Below the pieces are notes generated by a model that saw nothing but the letters and a program-made list of their open reading frames with translations, was not told the DNA's origin and ran no database searches. The position numbers and the translations under genes are program-made. From Bolinopsis microptera (Eukaryota; Ctenophora; Tentaculata; Lobata; Bolinopsidae), in assembly GCF_026151205.1 (NCBI RefSeq), contig NC_087079.1, positions 7,226,169 to 7,290,168 on the forward strand: 64,000 nt of DNA. Direction: 5' to 3'. Positions 31,601 to 42,500 of this stretch are shown here, one piece after another (position 1 is the stretch's first letter; each line of letters begins with the position of its first letter).

Positions 31601-32889
31601 TTTCGTCCAACAGAATTCCATGAACCTGGGTAATGTTATTTGACTTTTGATGGCTCTTAGACCTAGTTTTTACCTATATCCATCTTAGAAAACCGAATTG
31701 AGGCTTCCCAGCACTTAAATACAACCAATACTTCGATGTGCCCATGTTCCAAAAATCTGGATTCTCAGGAGGATTATTGTGCAAAAATTGGAACATTTTG
31801 GAACATTGGTAACATCGGTTCTAGACATGCAGTGATTCCCAAACTTGGTTTGAGTGGTCCTAGGACTAATATAAACATTTTCCGACCAATTTTAAACCGT
31901 TCTGAGCATTTTTAGGACAATATTCATTTTTGTTCATTTTCGTTCATTCCATGAACCTGGGTAATGTTATTTGAGTTTTGATGGCTCTTAGGCCTAGTTT
32001 TTACCTATATCCATCTTAGAAAACCGAATTGAGGCTTCCCAGCACTTAAATACAGCCAATACTTCGATGTCCCCATGTTCCCAAAATGGTTACAAAAATC
32101 AAAATTGGAACCACCTTCACATCGGTTCTAGACATGCAGTTATTCCCAAACTTGGTTTGAGTGGTCCTAGGACCAATGTAAACACTTTCCGACCCATTTT
32201 AAACCATTCTGAGCACTTTGAGAATAATGTTCATTTTCGTTCATTTCTGGTCATTCCATGGGTAATTTTATACGACTTTTGATGGCTCCTAGGCCTAGCT
32301 TACGGCTATATCCATCTTAGAAAACCGAACTGAGCCTTCCCAGCACTCAAATACGGCCAATACTGCGATGTGCCCATGTTCCAAATTTATGGATTCATCT
32401 ACTGGTTGATGGAACGCGCGATGACTTTCGCAATATTCCAGTGGAAAGCAAACCTATTTTTGCGCGAAGATGCCGCGCACATTTGATTTCGTTTGCTCGT
32501 GTTTTCCATAAATCAATCATGTCAACGAGCAGATGGCCGGTTCAAGGTAAGTCCAGTCTAGTACTGGCTGGCTCAAAGCGCCCAAGCCCCAAACCATACC
32601 TATTCCCTTGGTTTCCAACCATATTACTATCTGTATTCTATATCGCTTGGTCTATCATCGCTGACATGGCCAATATATCAACCCAATTACTGCGAGACAA
32701 TTAATGTTCGTACACTATGAGATTATTCCAGATTTACTCACTATCTCCTCTTTTCAGCACGTCTTATTGAATCACCTATACGCCCTGACCGTGAGAGATG
32801 GAGTAATGGTGCTCGGAGCTACACACCGGTACAAAAGGAAATACGTCACCACCATGCTGTATAAACCTATTTTAAAGAACGAGTATTGA
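25624..32889 (+). CDS. AMP-activated protein kinase beta subunit (PRKAB), six exons
   Basis: Exons 25624-25701, 26512-26680, 27027-27116, 27682-27795, 28589-28755 and 32758-32889 join in phase into 249 residues, close to animal beta subunits (about 270). The start MGQAQSQR keeps the N-terminal myristoylation glycine. The glycogen-binding CBM48 domain has GVCLSGNFNKWGRLP and YEFKFFVDGEWKHDP; its usual aromatic and Lys/Asn contacts are visible. The C-terminal domain that binds alpha and gamma has DPTLLPEPQ, then HVLLNHLYALTVRDGVMVL and ATHRYKRKYVTTMLYKPI, ending with an added LKNEY. The subunit scaffolds the kinase that senses cellular energy. Introns 1 and 4 hold unusual splice-site duplications, and intron 5 holds a 3.5-kb transposon. 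Exon 4 is the least certain, as its acceptor has a weak pyrimidine tract. Confidence 0.93.
25702..25923 (+). repeat. Tandem copies of AMPK beta exon 1 end plus donor site
   Basis: Four more copies of the last part of exon 1 (GACTACGCGATTGAGGGAAG then CTCTAATGAGCCGGTTAT and ATAAGAGAG) follow the first donor. Each ends in GAG|GTAAG. The first unit is 57 bp and would add 19 residues in frame; later units are 55 bp and meet TGA (GTAAGATGA). The final donor, GTAAGT at 25924, has the best consensus. Confidence 0.9.
26341..26511 (+). repeat. ATTA-rich repeat echoing the exon 2 acceptor
   Basis: Units of about 30-36 bp (ATTGCCAGGTACATG followed by TAATTAATTA) recur four or five times. Each contains GCCAGGTA or a variant, the same string that forms the real exon 2 acceptor (GATTGCCAG|GTAAAA) at 26511/26512. 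Confidence 0.8.
28376..28583 (+). repeat. Partial duplication of exon 5 acceptor region
   Basis: TTGTGACAGAGATTGTAGCC with GGTTATTAATATTTGTACAT occurs at about 28376 and again at 28543. The first copy continues through TTCAGAGGAGGATCAGAAGT, nearly the first 18 bases of exon 5, and then departs into a stop (TATTCATAA). It is a decoy or broken exon copy 147 bp upstream of the real acceptor. Confidence 0.8.
30370..30840 (+). pseudogene. LINE C-terminal fragment (non-LTR retrotransposon)
   Basis: The frames around 30440-30640 read LRISAHDLHIERGRYSN, RLCGWCQ and VETIEDESHVLYICDLY. This is the cysteine-bearing C-terminal segment seen in many non-LTR reverse transcriptases (H-x-L-x-IE-GRY, then C-x2-C, then EDE-H-L-x-C). 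It is split by a frame change near 30540 and has no RT core upstream, so it is a fragment inserted in the inverted-repeat element. Confidence 0.75.
31431..31614. repeat. Perfect palindrome, 92-bp arms, no spacer
   Basis: From TCTGTTGGACGAAAATATTG to CAATATTTTCGTCCAACAGA the two halves are exact reverse complements, with the centre TTCA|TGAA at 31522/31523. It lies inside the inverted-repeat element of AMPK beta intron 5. Confidence 0.95.
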
Positions 32890-32975
32890 TGTTATTAAAA
32901 GTGGACTGAATGCTGACTACAAGAACAGAAAGTAACTGATATGTGAACTGGGGGTAATATGCTCAAATAGAGCCG

Positions 32976-32981
32976 AATAAA
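32976..32981 (+). terminator. Polyadenylation signal of AMPK beta
   Basis: AATAAA in GCCGAATAAACG, 87 bp after the stop codon. Confidence 0.65.
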
Positions 32982-33503
32982 CGATTGAGCCTCTTTAAAG
33001 AATGGTATTCCCCTTTAAAAAAACAAACAGTTTTTAAGAATTATTTTCGCACTATGAACTGTCGAGGTTCCTATTTGTAACCGAGTTGATCAGACAGAAT
33101 TCCTGGATCTGGACGATCTCAAACTGGTATTCTAGCGGACTATTTAGCTAACAGACTTTATAGCTAGATTTAGCCATATTGTCCGTTAGCTATAACTTTC
33201 ACCCACCGTGACTGGCAGTTAAATTATTTGAGGCACCCTGAACAGCATATAATTGATGTATCTGGCAGTGGAATTACTGATTATTGTATTAATTGTATTA
33301 CAAAGATTAACGTCGAACATATGGGAATTGTTTTGAATTTTATGATTTCATCAAATTTTGCAGCCTTATTTGCGTGTAGAGTTCTCTCAATTCATTTACA
33401 TAATTTTTGATCAAAATGAAACGAAACTTGCTGAGTTTTCGAAATTTTACAAAAGTTTCATGCCTAGGTATGGAATCAAAGCCTTAGTTTTGCACTCCGC
33501 ACG
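32982..33503. other. Intergenic region between AMPK beta and TAF2
   Basis: About 500 bp with no gene. Both genes point right, so it should contain the AMPK beta 3' end and the TAF2 promoter. No TATA box or other site can be named with confidence. Confidence 0.5.
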
Positions 33504-36500
33504 ATGGGTTCAGACAAGACAGAGGAGGACTACGAAGTCCTCCACCAAATCGTAAGCATCAGCTCTGTGAATTTCACCAGGAAATCCATTTCCGGGTTTA
33601 CGGAGCTGACGATTAGACCGCTGAGCGATATTATAACCTTCGTCTCACTGAACACTCAGCAAACCAGGATCTACAACGTCACAGTGGATGATATACAAGA
33701 TGTTAAGTTCACTCATGATGACCCCTTCCATCAGATCTGTGGGGATCCCTCAAAGCGTAAACTTGACTATTTCCTCACCAAGTACCAAGGAGCTATCCTG
33801 AAGAATGATTACGATTTCAAGAATCAGGGAGAATTGAAAATAGACGTCCCGAAGGAAATTCAGACTAAGCTAGCGTCCCCCAACACGTCGAGGGCTAATG
33901 TGAAGGTTCGAGTAGAGTTCTCTATTGAGGATCCTATTTGTGGGATACACTTCCATATTCCTGATGGGCCAGACGGAATAAGTTAGTAAACCTTGAGAAT
34001 AATTTCAATAATTTGTCAATCTAGCAACTTAGAATGTTAACTTTTATAACAAATTCACTTAAACTAAATGCAAATTCACAACTTGCTAACTGTAAAATGT
34101 CTTCAATTTGACCGTGACAATCAATTTAATTTCAGAGAAAGCCCACCTGTACACATCTCAGTTCGCCAACTCAGCCCGCTACTGTTTCCCCTGCATAGAC
34201 TCAGCTTCAGCACGCTGTCACTGGCAACTGGAATTCAGTGTAAACGCCGAACTTACTGTCGTCTCCTCCGGAGAGTTAAAAGAGTACAGTTTGTCCTCTG
34301 ACGAGAAACACAAGAGCTATGTCTTCAATCTAGCTATCCCCACTGCGGCCACCGGTATAGGTTTTGCGATAGGGAACTTTGAGGTTGTAGCTGAGCCGAC
34401 TAAGAACAATGTTGCGTATTTCTGCCCGAAAGGGATGGTACCGTTATTACAGCACACTACAGAGTTCCTACAGAGAGTGTACCCTATATACGTGGACTAC
34501 ATGAACATGTCCCTCCCCTTCGGAGACTACAAGATAGTGTTTGTAGATGAGCTGTTAAGTGATTATCAGAGCTACGCTTCTCTCACCACTGCTAGTATAA
34601 ACCTCCTCCACTCTGCCAGGATCATAGACCAGACTCTCCACACTCGCCGGGCACTTGGCATGGCCATCGCTAGTCAGTATTTCGGAGTGTTCATAGTCCC
34701 GGAATCGTACAATGACACGTGGCTAGTAGTAGGGATAAAGAACATTCTGTTCTTGCTGTTCATGAACAAGATATTCGGTAACAACGAATGCAGGTTCTGG
34801 GTGTACCAGCAGATGATGAAAGTTTACAACTTCGAATGCGATCAGCTTCTCCCCCCACTCCACCTCAAAGACAAGTCCCAAAGTTACCCTCTGACCTCTG
34901 GTAACAACTCCCAGATATTTCACATGGACCCCATGCTGACCCCACCCCACATCCTGGAACTAATGGAGCTGAAGAGCATGTTGGTTATGAGGATTGTGGA
35001 GAACAGGCTTGGTAACAAGGAACTCATCCAGAATGTCATCAAGAAACTCCTCTCTCTGGCCTGGATAAACCCATCGGGAGAAAGCAGCAGTATAAACGCT
35101 CTACTCTCCACCCAGGACTTCCTGAAAACCATTCAGGTTGTATCTGGGAAGGATCTGTCAGATTTCATGTCCCGGTACGTTTACCAGCCTGGTTTCACCA
35201 CCATCAACTTCAGTTTCGCGTTCAACAGGAAGAGGAACGTGGCGGACGTGACGATAAAACAAAAGACGCTGCATGATTGTGAGAAGTATGTGGGTCAACT
35301 GACGGTGCTGGTGCAGGAACTGGATGGCAGCTTCTCTAATCTTCTCCAGGTTATATTTGTATTTGTTGACAGGATAATGGATACATGTTACATTTTATGA
35401 TATTGTTCATGTTGTTGATATTTGGTCGAAATAAAACACGACTTTCCTTAAATATCGAAACTTCTGAAATGATTCAATAGTATAATTTGCCGATTTTAAC
35501 AAGTTTATAATGTTATCAGGTTGAAAAGAATGATGTTTTGCAAGAACTGAACTGTCAGAGTAAGAGCAGAAGAAACAAAAAGAAGAAAATCCCCCTATTT
35601 ACTGGTAATTATTTACAATATTGTATCTAAAGTTAAATCATCACTCCTTACTCTTTATTCATTAAACAGATCTATGCAATAAAGGTGTATACTTTTATAT
35701 GTACATTGTACAGGCCCAGAAGTAACTACTCACACGCAACCCTTTTATAACTCACCTAATTCTTCTTAGAATTGCTAAACAATTTCAGAGAATATAGTCT
35801 ATATGGGTCAAACTTGGGAAACTTAGATTCATCAATTACAGAGGGTGTGGGCACGCCACTCCCTCTTTTTCACTATTCTCAATATTGTCACTATAAAGTG
35901 AGAACGTTTTGAGCTAGGAACTCCAAAGTTTCTAGACACATTTGCTTTGATAATTGATTAAGTGCCAGGATTATGCATCCGACAGATCTTAAAATGGTCT
36001 AACTCGGCTTAGTTGTAAACAATCAACTCAGAATTGTGGGTAGTTACTTCTGGGCCACCCCACTAATTCACTAAAGGGTGTATACTAAAGGTGGTCGTCG
36101 GTCACTAAAAACACCCACTATTTGAATATTTGGACACCACATTGTCCGTGGGCACAAGTTGAATATAATATGGGGTCGTTCACATATTACGTAATCAGCC
36201 GAGTGGGGAGGGGGGTTTTTCAAACGCTTACGGTTGATTACGGGGGGTGGGGGGGGGGTTCGGTCGTTGATTACGTAACTCTCTAGAATAATAACAATTT
36301 GACAATATTTCAATTTAAATTACACTATATTTCACTCTGACAGTGATAAAATTTAGAAATTGATCGAATATCCGGCTAATAATAGTAAGTAGTTTAGAAT
36401 GTGCTTGGCCGGATATCATAACAATCATTTCGGCTCATCATGATAGCATGATCAGGGTAGCATGAAACGTAGAGAAAAGTGTTTTCTAGGAAAAAAGTCA

Positions 36501-39500
36501 AGGGGGCCGGGGGGGGGGGGAGGTCAGGCCATGATTACGTAATGATGCTGTCAGGAGGAGGGGGGGGGGTTGGGTCTTGATTACGGTTGATTACGGAAGG
36601 GGGGAGGGGGGTAAAAATTGCTCAAATATTGATTACGTAATATGTGAACGACCCCTGTGTTGAAATAACAATGTCATTATATCGCTCGTGTTAAAACCAG
36701 TACCATTTCCAGGAGAGGAGGTAGACATAGACCTGTCCCACAGTGACCAGGACAGCCCTGTAATCTGGCTCCGAGTAGACCCTGACATGTTGTGGCTCAG
36801 TAAGACCTCTATTGAGATGCCGGACTACATGTGGCAGGCTATGTTGTTGCATGAGAGGGATGTAGTTTACCAGCACATGGCTGCAGAGGTTTGTGGAGCT
36901 CACAGTTCAATTGTTTATTGTTTTTGGAGTTACTTTTTAGTACGTTCAAGCTGGTATTTGTCACAGTGTTGTACGTTTGGGGCCACAACTTTCTTTCAGA
37001 TCATTCCACTTTCACTGTTTCAAGGTGAAATGACCTCACACATTTTATCCATCTTATTGCTAACAGTGGTGATAACACTTGTTGCAAAACTGTCAAGAAG
37101 CACAATCGTTCCGTGTCACGTAAACAGTATCGTTTATGCTAGTCCCTCCCTGTCTGTTATTATCACTATTTAAACTCATTGCTTCGTCTAACCTTCCAGT
37201 CAGAGTTCGCACCAGAAATCTTCTAAAACTTCTGAAAATTGAGAAATGTCAAAAAATAATGAGAAATGTCAAAAAATAATGTAGATTGGATAGAGGAGCA
37301 AGGAATTTGGGTAGTGTTAGGAAGTGTTTAGTCTTAACTCTTAGCCGTCGTACAGCCTACAGCTTTCAAGGCTGAAATATTAGAATTCGGGAAATTGGAA
37401 GTGCTGTGAGATCACATCTTTTTGTTAAGCCTAACTGACCTGTTAGTGATAGTGTAGATAATTGGATTGAGAACAGAGTTGAGGAAGAGGAACTCCTGAG
37501 CTGCAAGGAGGTACCATGAAGGGATGGGATGGGTGGGGTCCAGGGTCTGCAACCCTATCCTGACTACAACTGGTGTAGCTGAGAAAACAAACGCCCACGT
37601 GACACAGCTCACTGTGACCAGAGCAGCTCTCCCTGGCAAACGTCCAGACTTACCCTTGATCGTGGCTATCACCAGAATAGCTATATTGGAGATAGGTAGT
37701 ATAACAGTAGGTAGCACGACCCAGTAGCAGACCATAGACAAGAGATACGTTATGGTGGTTTTAGTCGGGGAAAGTGATATAGAAATCTCACAAGAACCAA
37801 ACTGTGGGTCGAACACGTAGTGAGCTCCAACAGCATGGTAGCAGAAATTAAGGACAGCAGAGAGTCCCACGATAACACCCAGCAAGACTGCCCCGTGACG
37901 TTTTGTGACGTCACGTGCCCTGAACGGAGCTACAAGAGTAAACAAACGGTACAGGGAGATAGCTGCCACCACATGCATCTCCGCCTGGGTGCAGACATAG
38001 GACGCGAACCCGCTGATCCAGCAGCCTACAGGCCCTGTAACCCAGCCTCCCGCCATCAGGGATAACCAGATCGAGGACATGAAGAACAACACAACACTCA
38101 GATCAAGCGCTGCAAGACCCTGCAGCAGGACTATTGACACAGAGTCTACTGCGAGACTGTTGTACTTTATAGACCCGTAGAGAACCAGGCTGTTTCCTAT
38201 AAGTCCTATCATTATTGCTAGTGTGTGGTAGAGAAGAAGGAGGTTGAATCCTAGTTTTGATATTCCGAGATCGAGTGGGTTGTTGAGGCTGGTTGAGTTT
38301 ACAAATATCATTTCCTCAAGTTGTCCTACAAAGTAGATTGCTAATTAGCTGCATACAAGTTACTGAAACGCTATGTACATTAATTACTATTGTTATGGAA
38401 CAGTACATATACTGAGCGCTTACCCATGTGACATAAACGTGTCCAATATTCTTACATCACATGCTCCTTCAGTCGGTCATAATATGCTGATGACCAATTC
38501 GTCAATAATTATAGAAAATAATCGATACAGTCCGGCCTGAGATAGATCAACAAGGACAACAATATCATGTAGGTGTTAAACCGCAAAACAATGACCTGAT
38601 TTACAAAAATGAGTCTTCGAGACCTCTTAAAAATGTATTTATAACTGAAGCCTTTTCGTTCTGAACACATAATATGCTTGTACGCGGTATATTTCGCACT
38701 ATTATGACTCGACATGTGATCTCAAGTGAATTCCAAGAATAACATAGTGTCATAATCGAAATTAGAGTCTTATGAATCGGGTATGAAAAAGATGATATCT
38801 TCTTATTTTTGGCTAATAATCACTTTATGGCCAGCTGCGAGCAGATGGAAGGTTAACAAATATTGAATTCAGTTGAATTCAATATTTTACGCTTAAACGA
38901 TTACATCAGAAAACTGGGGAACCAGTCGTGATAAAAACAATGTACATTTTACGTATTAATCGAGAAAAACGATTCCAATACAAACAAAGTTATAAAACTA
39001 ATTATAACTATGAATACTTCTTAACCAAGATATCCACAAACAATCTGTAATACATGTCCTGTAAAGGTTCGTGTGCCGGAAATCAATAAAGTGAAACGTT
39101 TGTGGCTAAAAACCATGAAAGCAGCCAAAAAACATACTGATATCATATTTGGGATAACTTCACGGTCACTAATAGGATAATTATGCGTTTTGTAGCGAGG
39201 ATTTAACTAAAAGTAACTTACTGCAAAGACACAAAATCTCGATATCTAACAACAAGGTTATCAAATTTTTAAGAGGGATACTCTTCTACTTACTCGGTGA
39301 TATAATGTATAATTTTTGTATTATGACAATAAAGTTTGTTCCGCATTTCAACGTGACCTATTAATTCATCCTTATTCCTGAACCTAAGGACGATATGGGA
39401 CGCCGGACAATATGTATGTTATATCCTGCAATGACCTTTAAACTGACCTGGGCCTCACTAAGGAAGTAATACGCTCAAGTACTGTTACCGATCAGGAAGA

Positions 39501-42500
39501 GGGTTGGTCAGGCTGATGCCACGTGCTGCCTGCTGTCTGCACGTGCTGCCTGCACGTGAAGTGGCGAACCTTGACTCGCGAAACGCCACAATCATACAGC
39601 TGTTGCCTTATAATACCTTTCAATCAATGCTTTACTACATCTCCTACCAATACGGCTAAGGACAAGGTTTGTCAAATTTTAATAAAAGGATGAGACATAT
39701 TTTTTCAACAATACTCTCAAATGGAATGTCTAGCAAGAGCGGTCCTACGGAGTGCTGAATATCACAATATAATCTTTATCTTTACTATATATATACTTAT
39801 AGGGGGGGGGGGGGGGGGGGTACAGCTGTTGCCTTTTAATACTGTTTTATCAATGCTTTACTGTCTCTTCAACAACGACGGCTAAGGACAAGTTTTGTCA
39901 ACCTTCAAACTGAGGACAAGAGTGATTTTCACTCTGAAATTAGATGGTAACTAGCAAGATCGCCTTCTGGAGTCTGGATTAATACACCAAATTTACAACT
40001 GGCTGGTTTATCTGAAAACTCTTTGGCCACATCTAACACTGTAAGGAGGTAAACTTTCTGTTCACACTGGAATAAGGTGAATGTTCCCATCATCGATAAA
40101 GGCCAGGGTCAACGCCTTGGTTCTAATGATTGTCGAAGATATGAATATATTATATTATATTCTTAATGCTGTAAGTTATCTAAAAATGTCATGTATCTTC
40201 TTAAATTAATCGACCAGCATCCTTTGAATAAATTTCCCCAAATTATATTCAAAGGAGTGCTGAAGATTACATAATCCCTATAATAGCTAATTATGCTTTA
40301 TATTGATATGTATATCAATCGAATATTTTAGATTAATAATAATGGACATGATAATATCAGTAGATAAATCTAGAACAATAAAACTGAAAACATACCTGTT
40401 GGTCTAATTCCGCAGCGCGGTACCTGCTGATAGTAAAACAAACTGCCTTCTGAGTTCACAGTACAGGTCACATGACTATCTCCCGAGATAACAACATACC
40501 CCTCCTGTCTACATTCCACTAGAACAGTTTGTCCTGGAGTGACTGGAGTGGTGTTGGGGGTGATGTGGGACCAGGAGCTGGGGAGAGAGGAGCTGGGGAG
40601 AGAGGAGCTGGGGAAAGAAGAGCTGGGGAAAGAAGAGCTGGGGAGAGAGGAGCTGGGGAGAGAGGAACTGGGGAAAGAAGAGCTGGGGAAAGAAGAGCTG
40701 GGGAGAGAGGAGCTGGGGAGAGAGGAGCTGGGGAGAGAGGAGCTGGGGAGAGAGGAGCTGGGGAGAGAGGAGCTGGGGAGAGAGGTGCTGGGGAGAGAGG
40801 AGCTGGGGAGAGAGGAGCTGGAAAGAGAGGTGCAGTAGATTTTTGAGGATATCCTGTAGGTGACGTCGAAGAAGTTGAGTGGTTGGTTATTGTTCCCTTT
40901 GTTGTAGGAGTATAGGTAGACGTTGATAGCCTTGATGTTGGAGGTTGAGATGATGTCTTTCCATCGGTTTAATTTAGAGGAGTCTCTGAATCCTGTTGCT
41001 GGCTGGAGGTTGTTTAATGTAGCAAAGGGCTTCGTTGTAACGTCCCACGTGATCAAAACAGACTCAGTTTCAACTGACATCGTTCCTAGAGATGTTGTGT
41101 CTACAATCTTATTAATATTTTCGGGTCCGTCAATCAAAGCCAGTTGCGATTTTCTAACTTTTCCGCTGTTAATGTCATGAAAAACTCGAACAGATGCAAC
41201 GTAATCGAGAGTTCCTTGAACTTGATCACTGCTCTGGTTGTAGAGAGTTGCGTAGATGGTAAATTTCACATCTTCCTTTAGGAGAGATTCTTTGTTTTTC
41301 ACGGCGAATTTAAATTCCACAGATTCTTCTACTGGGTCGAAGAAGAAGAGATCAGGATCTCTTTCATATGATAGAGTCTTTCTGAGTTTCGATTTAGTTC
41401 TTTCCTTGGGAATTTTCCACTCTGAAATTATGGTAATTACGTTGTCATTGATCACAAACAGTCGACCGATTTAAGACGAGATGTTTATATAAGACGAGAT
41501 GTTTACATAAAACAAACGATGTGTAATTTCTTTTCTCTTCTCAACAGGGGTCCTGGGGTCTCAATAACACTCGGACCCCAGAAATGCAAAATGGTAAAAT
41601 AATAATACGACAAAACATGGCAAGGAAGTAGGAACATTGTTCGCCCATTAACGTCAATTTTAGACATAGTGCCTACCTTTACCATGAAGATTCCCTGTGA
41701 GCAGGTCCAGTAAGGTCACTAGAACCAACACAGAGAAGATTCTCATCGTAACGACTAAGAGCAGTTAATCGTGAAAATGCTAAATAATCTTACCCAGACA
41801 AAAATATGTGTAAATCATCGCATAAGGCATTGGCGCTCTCTAAAAATGAAGCCTTGCATTCAGTTAGCCTGTGTAAAACTTGACCATTTATCGTGAGTCT
41901 GGATCCATAAACAACAAACCTTGCTGATGGCAAGCTAATGGTGTTATTAAGTAGGATAATGCCACTGTTCCTCGGCGTTTATTCTTTGGCAAGTGATCTA
42001 CTCATCTACTAGCACTGTGAGTCCGGAACTGTGAGTCCGGAAATGTGAGTCCGGAACTGTTCATTTTAATCCACCACGTTAGAATACTAAAGACTGCTTA
42101 TCTACGTGTTTGGGTCATGAATCACGCTGAATTTGTAAGTATCTGAATTGTTATCAGGTTCCAATTCCATACACTTGTTGAATATTGTGACTAAAATATG
42201 CCTAAACCCCTCATTGAGGTTTGTATGTTTAATCTTTACCACTAGGCGATTTACCGAGACTATGTCGTTACCCTCTTTAGCATTCACCCTCTTTTATTAT
42301 CTTCGCGTGTTATGATATTCAGCTCAGACACTTCGTCATAGTGGAGTATTGTGGGGCTAGCTTATTAGTCGTCAGCTAGTCATCAGCTAGTCACATTATT
42401 TCTAAGTTTCATGCGGAGAGGCTGCATTGGAGACATGTAATGTCTGCTTCAAGCTGGAGTTGGAGCAAACGTTCCGGTTTGATGCTGTATTTTAGAGGCT

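Larger units (their letters stand above)
28864..32403. mobile_element. 3.5-kb inverted-repeat element in AMPK beta intron 5
   Basis: The ends are inverted: GATGAATCCAGATTTTTGG at 28868 and CCAAATTTATGGATTCATC ending at 32399. Large internal arms recur in both directions: GGGAAGCCTCAATTCG at about 29310 and 29632, inverted at about 31691 and 32022; GTTTGGGAATCACTGCATGT at 29177, 29496 and 29829, inverted at about 31827 and 32138. The middle carries a LINE fragment. There is no recognisable transposase and no clear target duplication. Confidence 0.7.

Noticed and set aside
40529..40846. Plus-strand GERGA/REELG repeat frames
   Set aside because: Antisense shadows of the SSSLP coding minisatellite, whose minus strand has signal peptide, splice sites and a sushi domain.
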